Assembly: GCF_036416795.1 (NCBI RefSeq)
Contig: NZ_CP143867.1
Span: 4,208,001-4,272,000 of the forward strand
Origin: Bacteroides sp. MSB163
GTDB lineage: Bacteria; Bacteroidota; Bacteroidia; Bacteroidales; Bacteroidaceae
Length of the DNA: 64,000 nt
Reading direction: 5' to 3'
The translations under genes were made by a program, and so were the position numbers. A model generated the notes under the pieces. The model saw only the letters and a program-made list of their open reading frames with translations. It ran no database searches and was not told the DNA's origin. Position 1 is the first letter of the stretch. Each line of letters opens with the position of its first letter. Positions 50,051-58,922 of the stretch are shown here, one piece after another.

Positions 50051-51691
50051 ATGAAGTTACGCCTTGTCATAAGAATTGCCATGATTGTGTCCATAGTGTT
50101 GCTATGTACGGGGTTCGGGGTGTATTCATTCTTTAGGTTGAATGAGGTGGAGAGTCAGAAAGATTTTAATCTCTATACTCTAGTGCCTCAAAGCGCAATA
50201 GCTGTGCTGGAAACAGACCGTATGGCAGAATTGGTGGATGACATCAACCTGTTGAGTTGCAGCAAAGATAATCACTTCCTTTATGCTTCCGAACTTTTTG
50301 TTTATCTGAAGAACTATCTGCATACCTTGCTGGAGGATACTCCGCACGGACTTAGTAAGCAGATGAACAAAATGCTTATCAGTTTTCATGAGCCGGATAC
50401 ACCGTTGAACCAAGTGTTGTATTGCAGTCTGGGATCAGGTGATTATGAGTTGGTGGAGTCATTCATCAGGAAATATTGTTCCAGTTCATTCCCTTCTAAA
50501 TTCTTTGATTACAGAGGTGAGGAGATCAGTATTTATCCTATGCCTGACGGACGTTTCCTTTCAGCGTATTTTACATCGGACTTTCTGGCGATCAGCTTTC
50601 AGAAACGATTGATAGAACAGGTGATTGACGCGCGGCTCTCCAAAAAGTCGTTGATAGACATGCCTTCATTCAAACTGATGCATGCCGGGAAGAATGCGAA
50701 CGTGGAAGCTACGGTGTATGTGCGCATTAAATCGGTGGAGATGGGTAAAAAAACAGATGGTATTCGTTCGCAGACCTATTTGGGAAGTTGGGCGGAATTT
50801 GATTTGAAGCTGAATGAAAATGCTATTTATTGTTCGGGGATTAGTCACGGATCGGACACTACGCATACTTTTATAAATGCTTTGCGTCGCCAGCAGCCGG
50901 TAGAGGGGTTTCCGGGAGAACGGCTTCCACTTTCTACTTTCTTTTATGATTGTTGGGCCATTTCGGACATGGATGCTATGTGCAGCTTTACGGCGAAACA
51001 GGAATATGCCAAGGCAACTTATTCCGATTATATTAAAGAAAGAGATGAAGAATGGATGGATTTCTTGAAAATGTATGCAGGAGATCAGATGATATCCTGT
51101 CTCTTTCAGTCGAAAGATACAGTAAATGAGATTCCTTGTGCGGTGATGAGTGTTCCGGTGAAGAATGTGTTGCAGGCTGAACGCCGCTTGCAGTCATTGC
51201 TTTATACTTCTCCGAAGGAAATGGATGCGCCTCCTGTTCCGCAGGCATACCCCGATTATCATCTTTATCCAAAGGCGAAAGGATATCGTTATTATATATT
51301 GCCTCGTAATACCTTGTTGACTCAGTTGACAGGCATCACAGAGTCCGCCCTTTATACGTATGTGTGTTTTTATTGCGGGCATCTGCTGATGGCGCCGGAT
51401 GTTGTCAGTCTCACGGCTTATATAGATGCCATGGAGAATGAGGAAGTATTGGATGATATCCCGTTGTATGAAGAGGGGATCGGGAGTCTTTCACCCACAT
51501 ATAGTTTTGTAATGATGGTGGATATGGAAAAGATGGTGGAGCAACCGGAAACTTATGTGCGTCTGATACCGAACTTTTTCTTTCGCCAGGCAAAGTTTTT
51601 CCGGCATTTCGTGCTTTCAATACAATTCACTTGTGTGGATGAGGTGGTATATCCGAATCTGGTGTTTTTATACAAAGGAGATAAAATATAA
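50051..51691 (+). CDS. Membrane-anchored protein of unknown function, DUF3352-like (546 aa)
   Basis: One N-terminal membrane segment (IAMIVSIVLLCTGFGVYSFF) followed by a long extracytoplasmic region without catalytic motifs. The pattern LVPQSAIAVLETDRMAELVD and internal similarity of repeated strand-helix units recall DUF3352-type periplasmic proteins, but this is uncertain. Monocistronic with a long terminator hairpin. Confidence 0.6.
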   Translation: MKLRLVIRIAMIVSIVLLCTGFGVYSFFRLNEVESQKDFNLYTLVPQSAIAVLETDRMAELVDDINLLSCSKDNHFLYASELFVYLKNYLHTLLEDTPHGLSKQMNKMLISFHEPDTPLNQVLYCSLGSGDYELVESFIRKYCSSSFPSKFFDYRGEEISIYPMPDGRFLSAYFTSDFLAISFQKRLIEQVIDARLSKKSLIDMPSFKLMHAGKNANVEATVYVRIKSVEMGKKTDGIRSQTYLGSWAEFDLKLNENAIYCSGISHGSDTTHTFINALRRQQPVEGFPGERLPLSTFFYDCWAISDMDAMCSFTAKQEYAKATYSDYIKERDEEWMDFLKMYAGDQMISCLFQSKDTVNEIPCAVMSVPVKNVLQAERRLQSLLYTSPKEMDAPPVPQAYPDYHLYPKAKGYRYYILPRNTLLTQLTGITESALYTYVCFYCGHLLMAPDVVSLTAYIDAMENEEVLDDIPLYEEGIGSLSPTYSFVMMVDMEKMVEQPETYVRLIPNFFFRQAKFFRHFVLSIQFTCVDEVVYPNLVFLYKGDKI

Positions 51692-51698
51692 GATTTAA

Positions 51699-51739
51699 CA
51701 CACAAAAAAAGGGAGAAATTTTCTCCCTTTTTTTGTGTT
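51699..51739. terminator. Bidirectional hairpin terminator
   Basis: Long A/T-flanked stem, CACAAAAAAAGGGAGA against TCTCCCTTTTTTTGTG, between convergent genes. Confidence 0.85.
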
Positions 51740-51753
51740 AGATCCTTTTTAGT

Positions 51754-52128
51754 TTAGAATGGCAGATCATCTTTTGCGTCACCTGTGAGGAATTCCGGTG
51801 CGGCAGTCGGTGCCGGCGGCGGAACAGGTGCGCCCGGTGCGCCTGCAGGGGCTGTTGCACTAACACGCTCTACTTTCCATGCGCGGATACTGTTGAACCA
51901 ACGGTCCTGCCATTGGCGTGCGTCCACATCAAATGATACGGTCAGTTCTTCGCCCATCTGGATGTTAAACTGTTCTATTTTGTCTGCTCCGAAAACATCG
52001 AAACACATTTTGCGGGGATATTGGCCGTGGTCTTCAATCACGTATTCTTGTGCTTTCCACTCATTGCCCGACTTTGCCACTCCGCCTCTTGGTTGGAGTA
52101 TAGCGATAATTTTTCCTGTAAATTCCAT
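51754..52128 (-). CDS. DUF3127 OB-fold-like protein with SSB-type acidic tail (124 aa)
   Basis: Residues 1-90 form a compact beta-rich domain (MEFTGKIIAILQPRGG, WKAQEYVIED, CFDVFGADKIEQF, WFNSIRAWKVERV) known as DUF3127. A Pro/Ala linker (about 92-112) then leads to the extreme C-terminus GDAKDDLPF, which closely mimics the DDDIPF tip by which bacterial SSB recruits repair and replication proteins. It lies divergent from dnaN. A single-stranded DNA-binding accessory role is inferred. Start ATG 52128 is chosen; longer in-frame starts cross the promoter region. Confidence 0.82.
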   Translation of the reverse strand: MEFTGKIIAILQPRGGVAKSGNEWKAQEYVIEDHGQYPRKMCFDVFGADKIEQFNIQMGEELTVSFDVDARQWQDRWFNSIRAWKVERVSATAPAGAPGAPVPPPAPTAAPEFLTGDAKDDLPF

Positions 52129-52210
52129 TGCGTTCTTTTTTAATGATGCGGCGAAGTTACAATTTTTTAGGGAAATCCGGAGAAGTTCCGGGTGTTTTTT
52201 CTTAATTTTC

Positions 52211-52243
52211 TTTGCTGTGAGAAGATCTTTTTTTGTAACTTTG
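52211..52243 (+). promoter_or_regulatory. Promoter of dnaN
   Basis: TTTG at 52211, 21-base spacer, TAACTTTG at 52236-52243: a near-ideal Bacteroides promoter, 62 bases before ATG 52306. On the minus strand TAACTTCG (52159-52152) is a weaker candidate for the DUF3127 gene. Confidence 0.75.
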
Positions 52244-52305
52244 TCCGATACTATGAAGTTATAGTACGAATAGGGAATAATATAAAACTTAAATACACAG
52301 AACAT

Positions 52306-53430
52306 ATGAAATTTATCGTTTCGAGTACTGCGCTCTCCAGCCATTTACAGGCTATCAGCCGTGTGATTAATTCGAAGAATGCGTTGCCCATTTTGGATTG
52401 TTTCCTCTTTGAACTGAAAGACGGAACATTGTCGATTACTGTTTCTGATAGTGAAACAACGATGGTGACGTCAGTTGAAGTGAATGAAAGTGATGCTGAC
52501 GGACGCTTTGCCGTAGCTGCCAAAACAATTCTGGACGCATTGAAGGAAATCCCCGAACAACCGCTGTCGTTTGAAGTAAATACCAATTCTTTGGAAATCA
52601 CAGTACAGTATCAGAACGGTAAGTATAGCCTGATGGGGCAGAATGCAGATGAATTTCCTCAATCGGCTATGCTGGGTGACAATGCCGTACGCGTAGAAAT
52701 GGATGCATCCGTATTGTTGGGTGGAATTAATCGCGCTGTATTTGCTACGGCTGATGATGAACTTCGTCCGGTGATGAATGGTATCTATTTTGACATTACC
52801 ACAGAAGATATTACAATGGTGGCATCTGATGGCCACAAATTGGTGCGTTGCAAAACACTGGCTGCCAAAGGTAATGAACGCGCAGCATTTATTCTGCCCA
52901 AAAAACCGGCTTCGTTGATTAAGAATTTGTTGCCTAAAGAACAAGGACAAGTAGTTATTGAATTTGATGAACGTAATGCTGTGTTTACATTGGAAAAATA
53001 CCGCATGGTGTGTCGTCTGATTGAAGGACGTTATCCTAATTATAATTCGGTGATACCGCAGAATAATCCTTATAAAGTGACTGTGGACCGTATGCAGTTG
53101 GTAGGTGCATTGCGTCGTGTATCTATTTTCTCATCACAGGCAAGCAGTCTTATTAAGTTGCGTATGCAGCTCAATCAGATTGTGATTTCGGCACAGGATA
53201 TTGATTTCTCTACTTCTGCCGAAGAAACACTCGCTTGCCAGTATGATGGTAACCCGATGAGCATCGGTTTTAAATCGACTTTCCTGATTGATATTTTGAA
53301 TAATATCGCTGCTGATGAAGTGATAATTGAACTGGCAGATCCGTCACGTGCAGGTGTCATCATTCCCGTTGAACAAGAGGAAAATGAGGAGTTGTTGATG
53401 CTACTGATGCCGATGATGTTAAATGATTAA
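52306..53430 (+). CDS. dnaN: DNA polymerase III sliding clamp, beta subunit (374 aa)
   Basis: Ring-shaped processivity clamp. Three repeated clamp domains; MKFIVSSTALSSHLQAISRV start, ADEFPQ-type GQNADEFPQS, FATADDELRPVMNGIYFDI, DGHKLVRC and C-terminal MLLMPMMLND. Length is standard. It is away from dnaA, as is usual in Bacteroides. An in-frame extension upstream to 52192 is rejected because it spans the promoter. Confidence 0.96.
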   Translation: MKFIVSSTALSSHLQAISRVINSKNALPILDCFLFELKDGTLSITVSDSETTMVTSVEVNESDADGRFAVAAKTILDALKEIPEQPLSFEVNTNSLEITVQYQNGKYSLMGQNADEFPQSAMLGDNAVRVEMDASVLLGGINRAVFATADDELRPVMNGIYFDITTEDITMVASDGHKLVRCKTLAAKGNERAAFILPKKPASLIKNLLPKEQGQVVIEFDERNAVFTLEKYRMVCRLIEGRYPNYNSVIPQNNPYKVTVDRMQLVGALRRVSIFSSQASSLIKLRMQLNQIVISAQDIDFSTSAEETLACQYDGNPMSIGFKSTFLIDILNNIAADEVIIELADPSRAGVIIPVEQEENEELLMLLMPMMLND

Positions 53431-53440
53431 TAATTGCTAT

Positions 53441-53515
53441 AGCTACGAGCTACAAGCTACAGGTTACGAGTGTCTTTCGGGACATAGCGTAGCCTGTAGC
53501 TTGTAGCTCGTAGCT
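53441..53515. repeat. 28-bp inverted repeat (one mismatch) of the word AGCTACRAGCTAC
   Basis: Left arm AGCTACGAGCTACAAGCTAC (from 53441), right arm 53488-53515, loop 19 bases. The word also makes the hairpin at 44859. Probably a terminator-like extragenic element after dnaN. Confidence 0.8.
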
Positions 53516-53538
53516 CGTAGCTTATACCTATAATAATA

Positions 53539-54309
53539 ATGAAATTAAACCTCAAAAACCCGATTGTTTTTTTTGATTTAGAGACGACCGGAACGAGTAT
53601 CAATGTAGACCGTATCGTTGAAATCTGTTATCTTAAAGTATACCCCAATGGTAATGAGGAAGCAAAAACACTTCGTATCAATCCGGAAATGCATATTCCC
53701 GAAGGTGCGTCTGCTGTTCATGGCATCTATGACGAGGATGTGGCAGATTGTCCTACCTTCAAAGAAGTGGCCCGTACTATTGCCAATGATATAGAAGGAT
53801 GTGATTTGGCAGGATTTAATTCCAACCGTTTTGATATTCCCGTGCTGGCGGAAGAATTTCTTCGCGCCGGTGTAGATATTGACCTGAGCCGCCGCAAGTT
53901 TGTGGATGTACAGGTCATTTTCCATAAATTGGAGCAGCGTACACTTTCTGCTGCTTATAAATTTTATTGTGGAAAGAATCTGGAGGATGCACATACGGCG
54001 GCAGCTGATACGCAAGCAACTTATGAGGTGCTAATGGCACAGCTGGACCGCTATCCGGAATTGCAGAATGATGTTGCTTTTCTGGCCGATTATTCCAGTT
54101 TTAACAAGAATGTGGATTTCGCAGGACGTATGATTTATGATGATAATGGTGTAGAAGTATTTAACTTTGGAAAATACAAGGGAATGTCGGTGACAGATGT
54201 GCTGAAACGCGATCCGGGCTATTATAGCTGGATATTAAACAGTGACTTTACACTGAACACCAAGGCTATGTTGACAAAGATCCGTCTACGTGAATTAACC
54301 AATAAGTAG
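53539..54309 (+). CDS. 3'-5' exonuclease, DnaQ-like (256 aa)
   Basis: DEDDh exonuclease: FFDLETTGTS (Asp, Glu), NSNRFDIPVLAEEFL (Asp) and HTAAADTQATYEVL (His, Asp). A C-terminal module with FNFGKYKGMSVTDVLKRDPG resembles the small DUF3820-type domain. Possibly the proofreading epsilon-like activity or a repair exonuclease; dnaN is directly upstream and coaBC 4 bases downstream. Confidence 0.9.
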   Translation: MKLNLKNPIVFFDLETTGTSINVDRIVEICYLKVYPNGNEEAKTLRINPEMHIPEGASAVHGIYDEDVADCPTFKEVARTIANDIEGCDLAGFNSNRFDIPVLAEEFLRAGVDIDLSRRKFVDVQVIFHKLEQRTLSAAYKFYCGKNLEDAHTAAADTQATYEVLMAQLDRYPELQNDVAFLADYSSFNKNVDFAGRMIYDDNGVEVFNFGKYKGMSVTDVLKRDPGYYSWILNSDFTLNTKAMLTKIRLRELTNK

Positions 54310-54313
54310 TATC

Positions 54314-55528
54314 ATGGCGAATACACTGAAAGGAAAGAAAATTGTATTAGGAATAACCGGAAGTATTGCTGCTTATAAAGCTTGTTATATTATCCGGGGA
54401 CTTATAAAGCAAGGTGCTGAGGTACAGGTAGTCATAACTCCTGCAGGAAAAGAATTTATAACTCCCATTACGCTTTCGGCATTGACGAGTAAACCGGTTA
54501 TCAGTGAGTTTTTTGCCCAACGTGACGGTACATGGAATAGCCATGTGGATCTGGGTTTATGGGCGGATGCTATGCTTATAGCTCCGGCAACTGCTTCAAC
54601 TATCGGCAAGATGGCAAATGGAGTGGCTGATAATATGTTGATTACGACTTATTTGTCGGCTAAGGCTCCGGTATTTGTGGCACCCGCCATGGACCTCGAT
54701 ATGTATGCCCATCCTTCTACACAAAAGAATCTGGATACGCTTCGTTCTTATGGAAATCATATTATAGAACCGGGTACAGGAGAACTTGCCAGCCATCTGG
54801 TAGGTAAGGGACGTATGGAAGAACCGGAAGTCATTATTCAACATCTGGCGAATTATTTTGCCGGGAGAGAAGGTGATTTGCGAGGTAAGACCATTATGAT
54901 CACTGCCGGACCTACTTATGAGAAGATCGATCCGGTACGTTTTATCGGGAACTATTCTTCCGGTAAGATGGGGTTTGCTATTGCAGATGAATGTGCTGCC
55001 CGCGGAGCTAAGGTTATTATGATATCAGGTCCTGTACAACAGCAATTGAAATATCCGGTACGTTGGTTTGCTGTGGAATCGGCAGATCAGATGTATAATG
55101 CTGCGTGTAACTTTTTTGCAGAGGCTGATGCTGCTATTCTTTCGGCTGCTGTTGCCGATTTTACACCGGAACAGGTTGCTGATGCTAAGATAAAGCGGGA
55201 AAAGGAAGGGGAAATGACGTTGCGTTTGAAACCTACGAAAGACATTGCCGCCTGTCTGGGACAGATGAAGAAAGATCGTCAGATATTGGTAGGTTTTGCT
55301 CTGGAAACGAATGACGAACAGCATAACGCTGAGGATAAGCTGCGACGGAAGAATCTGGATTTTATCGTTCTGAATTCTCTGAATGATAAGGGAGCCGGTT
55401 TCCGGTACGACACGAATAAAATCAGTATCATTGACCGTGAAAGCAAGACGGACTTTCCGTTGAAATCAAAGGCGGAAGTAGCTGCGGATATTGTAGATCG
55501 TCTGGTGGAAGTGTTGGAGAATAAGTAA
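54314..55528 (+). CDS. coaBC: Bifunctional phosphopantothenoylcysteine decarboxylase/phosphopantothenate-cysteine ligase (404 aa)
   Basis: Coenzyme A synthesis. CoaC flavoprotein part (1-185): GITGSIAAYKACYII, active-site His in SHVDLGLWADAMLIAP, PAMDLDMY. CoaB part (190-404): ITAGPTYEKIDPVRFIGNYS, SGKMG, and NDKGAGF near the end. Complete. Close spacing indicates one operon with the exonuclease, DUF4835 and recN. Confidence 0.96.
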   Translation: MANTLKGKKIVLGITGSIAAYKACYIIRGLIKQGAEVQVVITPAGKEFITPITLSALTSKPVISEFFAQRDGTWNSHVDLGLWADAMLIAPATASTIGKMANGVADNMLITTYLSAKAPVFVAPAMDLDMYAHPSTQKNLDTLRSYGNHIIEPGTGELASHLVGKGRMEEPEVIIQHLANYFAGREGDLRGKTIMITAGPTYEKIDPVRFIGNYSSGKMGFAIADECAARGAKVIMISGPVQQQLKYPVRWFAVESADQMYNAACNFFAEADAAILSAAVADFTPEQVADAKIKREKEGEMTLRLKPTKDIAACLGQMKKDRQILVGFALETNDEQHNAEDKLRRKNLDFIVLNSLNDKGAGFRYDTNKISIIDRESKTDFPLKSKAEVAADIVDRLVEVLENK

Positions 55529-55537
55529 ATATTGATA

Positions 55538-56440
55538 GTGAGGAATAAGACGCTTTATATGATTCTGCTTCTGGTTGCTGTGACGCTAAAGTCCACTGCT
55601 CAGGAATTGAATTGTAAATTTACAGTGAATTATTCTCAGATACAAGGTACGAGTACACAGGTTTTTACTACGCTTGAAAACGCCTTGATGGAGTTTATCA
55701 ATACCCGTCGGTGGACGCAGGCGCAGTATGAAGTGAATGAACGGATTCGTTGTTCTATGAACCTGACCGTAAAAGAATATAATGAGGCGGATGGACGTTG
55801 GAAGTGTGAGCTGATTGTGCAGTCTACACGCCCCGTCTGGCAATCCGGGTATCAGACGGTAGTTTTTAGCTTTAAAGATACGGATGTTGCTTTCAACTAT
55901 CGTGAGTTCGATCCGCTGCAACTGCGGGATAATGTTATTGACAGTAATCTGACGGCAGTAATTGCTTATTATGCTTATATGATTATCGGACTGGATATGG
56001 ACACGATGGCTCCACTGGGTGGTACGGAGGTTTTTCGGGCAGCTGAAGACATTGTAACAGCCGCACAGAACCTTGGTGAAACCGGTTGGAAAGCGTTCGA
56101 TAGCAGTCGGAATCGTTATGCGTTAGTTTCTGATTATCTGGAAGATGGCATGGCGCCTTTGCGTAAACTGATGTATGGATATCATCGTACAGGTATGGAT
56201 GAACTCTCTGTGAATGTTACCCGTGCCCGCGCTGTAATAACATCTATGCTTAGCGGTCTGAAAGAGGCGCAACAGAATAAGCCTATGTCGGCATTGCCCG
56301 GTTTGTTTACTGAAATAAAGAAAGATGAATTGATTAATCTTTATTCCCGTGCTGCAATGAAGGAAAAGGAAGAAATATGTGAATTACTCTCTTCTGTCAA
56401 TCCTTCGTTGACTACCGAGTGGGAAAAGATAAAACAATAA
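55538..56440 (+). CDS. DUF4835 family exported protein (300 aa)
   Basis: Signal peptide (MILLLVAVTLKSTAQ) and a beta-rich N-terminal region followed by helices; matches the Bacteroidota family DUF4835 that lies between coaBC and recN in this phylum. Starts with GTG at 55538 or ATG 55559. Function unknown; conservation of place suggests an envelope role. Confidence 0.85.
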   Translation: MRNKTLYMILLLVAVTLKSTAQELNCKFTVNYSQIQGTSTQVFTTLENALMEFINTRRWTQAQYEVNERIRCSMNLTVKEYNEADGRWKCELIVQSTRPVWQSGYQTVVFSFKDTDVAFNYREFDPLQLRDNVIDSNLTAVIAYYAYMIIGLDMDTMAPLGGTEVFRAAEDIVTAAQNLGETGWKAFDSSRNRYALVSDYLEDGMAPLRKLMYGYHRTGMDELSVNVTRARAVITSMLSGLKEAQQNKPMSALPGLFTEIKKDELINLYSRAAMKEKEEICELLSSVNPSLTTEWEKIKQ

Positions 56441-56476
56441 TTAGGAAGTAAGTAAGATTAAAATTGTAATTAAGTC

Positions 56477-58141
56477 ATGTTACGTTCGCTTTACATACAG
56501 AATTACGCGCTTATAGAAAAGCTTGATATTAGCTTTGGTGCAGGTTTCTCCGTTATCACGGGTGAGACGGGTGCCGGTAAGTCTATTATACTGGGTGCTA
56601 TCGGCTTGTTGCTTGGTCAGCGTGCCGAAGTAAAAGCCATTCGCCAGGGTGCATCGAAGTGTGTGATTGAGGCCCGTTTTGATATTTCAGCTTATGGCAT
56701 GGAGCCTTTCTTTGAAGATAATGAACTGGAATATGAAGAAGAGTGTATCTTGCGTCGTGAGGTTTATGCATCTGGTAAGAGTCGTGCATTTATCAATGAT
56801 ACTCCAGCTTCGCTTGTACAAATGAAGGAATTGGGTGAACAGTTAATTGACGTGCATTCTCAGCACCAGAATCTTTTGTTGAATAAAGAAGGATTTCAGC
56901 TGAATGTACTCGATATATTGTCTCATAATGATGAACAACTTTCTGCTTATCAATCTTTGTATAGAGAATGGAAGCATGCACAACAGGAACTGGCAGACCT
57001 CATAGCTCGTGCTGAGCAGAATAAGGCAGATGAAGACTATATCCGTTTCCAGTTGGAGCAGTTGGAAGAAGCAAATTTGTCTGCAGGTGAACAGGAAGAA
57101 CTGGAACAGGAGACGGATGTGTTGAGTCATGCTGAAGAAATAAAGGCCGGTTTGTTTCGTGTCGGACAATTGCTGACCTCTGATGAAGGTGGTCTGCTGG
57201 CCGGGTTGAAGGAAAGTCTGAATACAATGCTTGGTCTGCAAAAAGTTTATTCTCCGGCTACTGAACTTGCTGAACGCCTGGAAAGTACATATATTGAATT
57301 GAAAGATGTTTCCCAGGAAGTTTCTTCTCAGGAAGAGGATGTTGAGTTTAATCCTGATCGTCTGGAAGAGGTTAACGATCGGTTGAATCTGATTTATACC
57401 TTACAGCAGAAACATAGGGTAACTACTGTGGAGGAGTTACTGGCACTTGCTGAAGAATATGCAGCAAAGTTGGCGGCCATTACTTCTTATGATGAACGTA
57501 TTGGTGAGTTGACAACTCTCTGCGATACTCTATATAATAAGGTGAGAAAGCAGGCTGCTGTTCTTACCAAAGCCCGTACCGGCGCCGCTCGTGAAGTGGA
57601 AAAGCAGATGGCTTCCCGCTTGGTGCCGTTGGGTATGCCTAATGTGCGTTTTCAGGTGGAGATGGGAATAAGAAAAGAGCCTGGTGTACACGGTGAAGAT
57701 ACCGTCAACTTTCTCTTTTCTGCCAATAAAAATGGCTCATTGCAAAATATTTCATCGGTAGCTTCCGGTGGTGAGATTGCACGTGTCATGTTGTCCATCA
57801 AGGCGATGATAGCCGGTGCGGTGAAATTGCCCACTATTGTATTTGATGAGATAGATACAGGAGTATCCGGTGAGATTGCCGACCGTATGGCGGACATTAT
57901 GCAGGAAATGGGCGAACAGGATCGCCAGGTAATCAGTATTACCCATCTGCCGCAAATTGCTGCGCGCGGATGTGCACATTATAAAGTATATAAGCAAGAT
58001 AACGAAACCGAAACCAATAGCCACATACGCCGTCTGGCAGATGAGGAGAGGGTAGAGGAAATAGCCCATATGCTCAGTGGGGCTACTTTGACAGAAGCTG
58101 CTTTGAATAATGCAAAGGCGCTTCTTGGTATCAAAAGATAG
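56477..58141 (+). CDS. recN: DNA repair protein RecN (554 aa)
   Basis: SMC-like ATPase in double-strand-break repair. Walker A GETGAGKSIILGAIG near the N-terminus, a coiled-coil middle (about 150-380), ABC signature VASGGEIARVMLSIK and Walker B IVFDEIDTGVSGEIADRMA. Full length. Confidence 0.96.
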   Translation: MLRSLYIQNYALIEKLDISFGAGFSVITGETGAGKSIILGAIGLLLGQRAEVKAIRQGASKCVIEARFDISAYGMEPFFEDNELEYEEECILRREVYASGKSRAFINDTPASLVQMKELGEQLIDVHSQHQNLLLNKEGFQLNVLDILSHNDEQLSAYQSLYREWKHAQQELADLIARAEQNKADEDYIRFQLEQLEEANLSAGEQEELEQETDVLSHAEEIKAGLFRVGQLLTSDEGGLLAGLKESLNTMLGLQKVYSPATELAERLESTYIELKDVSQEVSSQEEDVEFNPDRLEEVNDRLNLIYTLQQKHRVTTVEELLALAEEYAAKLAAITSYDERIGELTTLCDTLYNKVRKQAAVLTKARTGAAREVEKQMASRLVPLGMPNVRFQVEMGIRKEPGVHGEDTVNFLFSANKNGSLQNISSVASGGEIARVMLSIKAMIAGAVKLPTIVFDEIDTGVSGEIADRMADIMQEMGEQDRQVISITHLPQIAARGCAHYKVYKQDNETETNSHIRRLADEERVEEIAHMLSGATLTEAALNNAKALLGIKR

Positions 58142-58178
58142 CCTTTAATTTTTAATTTCTAATTTTAATTTCTCAAAG

Positions 58179-58919
58179 ATGGTTGATAAGAGTGAAATGA
58201 TTTTCGGCGTTCGCGCTGTGATAGAAGCAATACAGGCAGGAAAGGAAATCGATAAGATACTGGTGAAGAAAGACATTCAGAGCGATTTATCCAAAGAACT
58301 TTTTGCTGCGCTAAAAGGAACTTTGATTCCGGTGCAACGTGTTCCGGTGGAACGTATTAACCGCATAACCCGTAAGAACCATCAAGGGGTGATTGCTTTT
58401 ATCTCATCCGTTACGTATCAGAAGACAGAAGACTTGGTGCCTTTTCTTTTCGAAGAAGGCAAGAACCCGCTGTTCGTCATGTTGGATGGTGTGACTGATG
58501 TTCGTAACTTTGGTGCCATAGCTCGTACCTGTGAGTGTGCAGCGGTAGATGCTGTTATCATTCCTGCTAAAGGAAGCGTGACGGTGAATGCTGATGCAAT
58601 GAAAACATCTGCCGGAGCATTGCATGTTCTGCCGGTTTGCCGTGAGCAGAATCTGAAGACTACATTGCAATATCTCAAAGATAGTGGTTTCCGCATTGTG
58701 GCAGCTACAGAAAAGGGTGACTATGATTATACCAAAGCTGATTATACAGGACCGCTGTGTATCATAATGGGAGCTGAAGATAAAGGTGTTTCTTATGAGA
58801 ACCTGGCTCTTTGCGATGAGTGGGTGAAAATCCCAATGCTGGGTACTATCGAGTCGCTCAATGTTTCTGTTGCGGCAGGTATTTTGATTTATGAAGCTGT
58901 GAAACAAAGAACCAACTAA
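58179..58919 (+). CDS. rlmB: 23S rRNA (guanosine-2'-O-)-methyltransferase RlmB-like (246 aa)
   Basis: SPOUT methyltransferase of the TrmH/SpoU family. N-terminal substrate-binding domain (FGVRAVIEAIQAGKEIDKIL) and SpoU motifs NFGAIARTCECAAVDAVI, IIMGAEDKGVS, IPMLGTIESLNVSVAAGI. Sits between recN and the TPR gene, 3 bases before the latter. RlmB is the most likely; a tRNA-modifying paralogue is possible. Confidence 0.9.
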   Translation: MVDKSEMIFGVRAVIEAIQAGKEIDKILVKKDIQSDLSKELFAALKGTLIPVQRVPVERINRITRKNHQGVIAFISSVTYQKTEDLVPFLFEEGKNPLFVMLDGVTDVRNFGAIARTCECAAVDAVIIPAKGSVTVNADAMKTSAGALHVLPVCREQNLKTTLQYLKDSGFRIVAATEKGDYDYTKADYTGPLCIIMGAEDKGVSYENLALCDEWVKIPMLGTIESLNVSVAAGILIYEAVKQRTN

Positions 58920-58922
58920 GAT

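Noticed and set aside
52192..52305. N-terminal extension of DnaN
   Set aside because: It would include the promoter; the clamp family begins at MKFIVSS.
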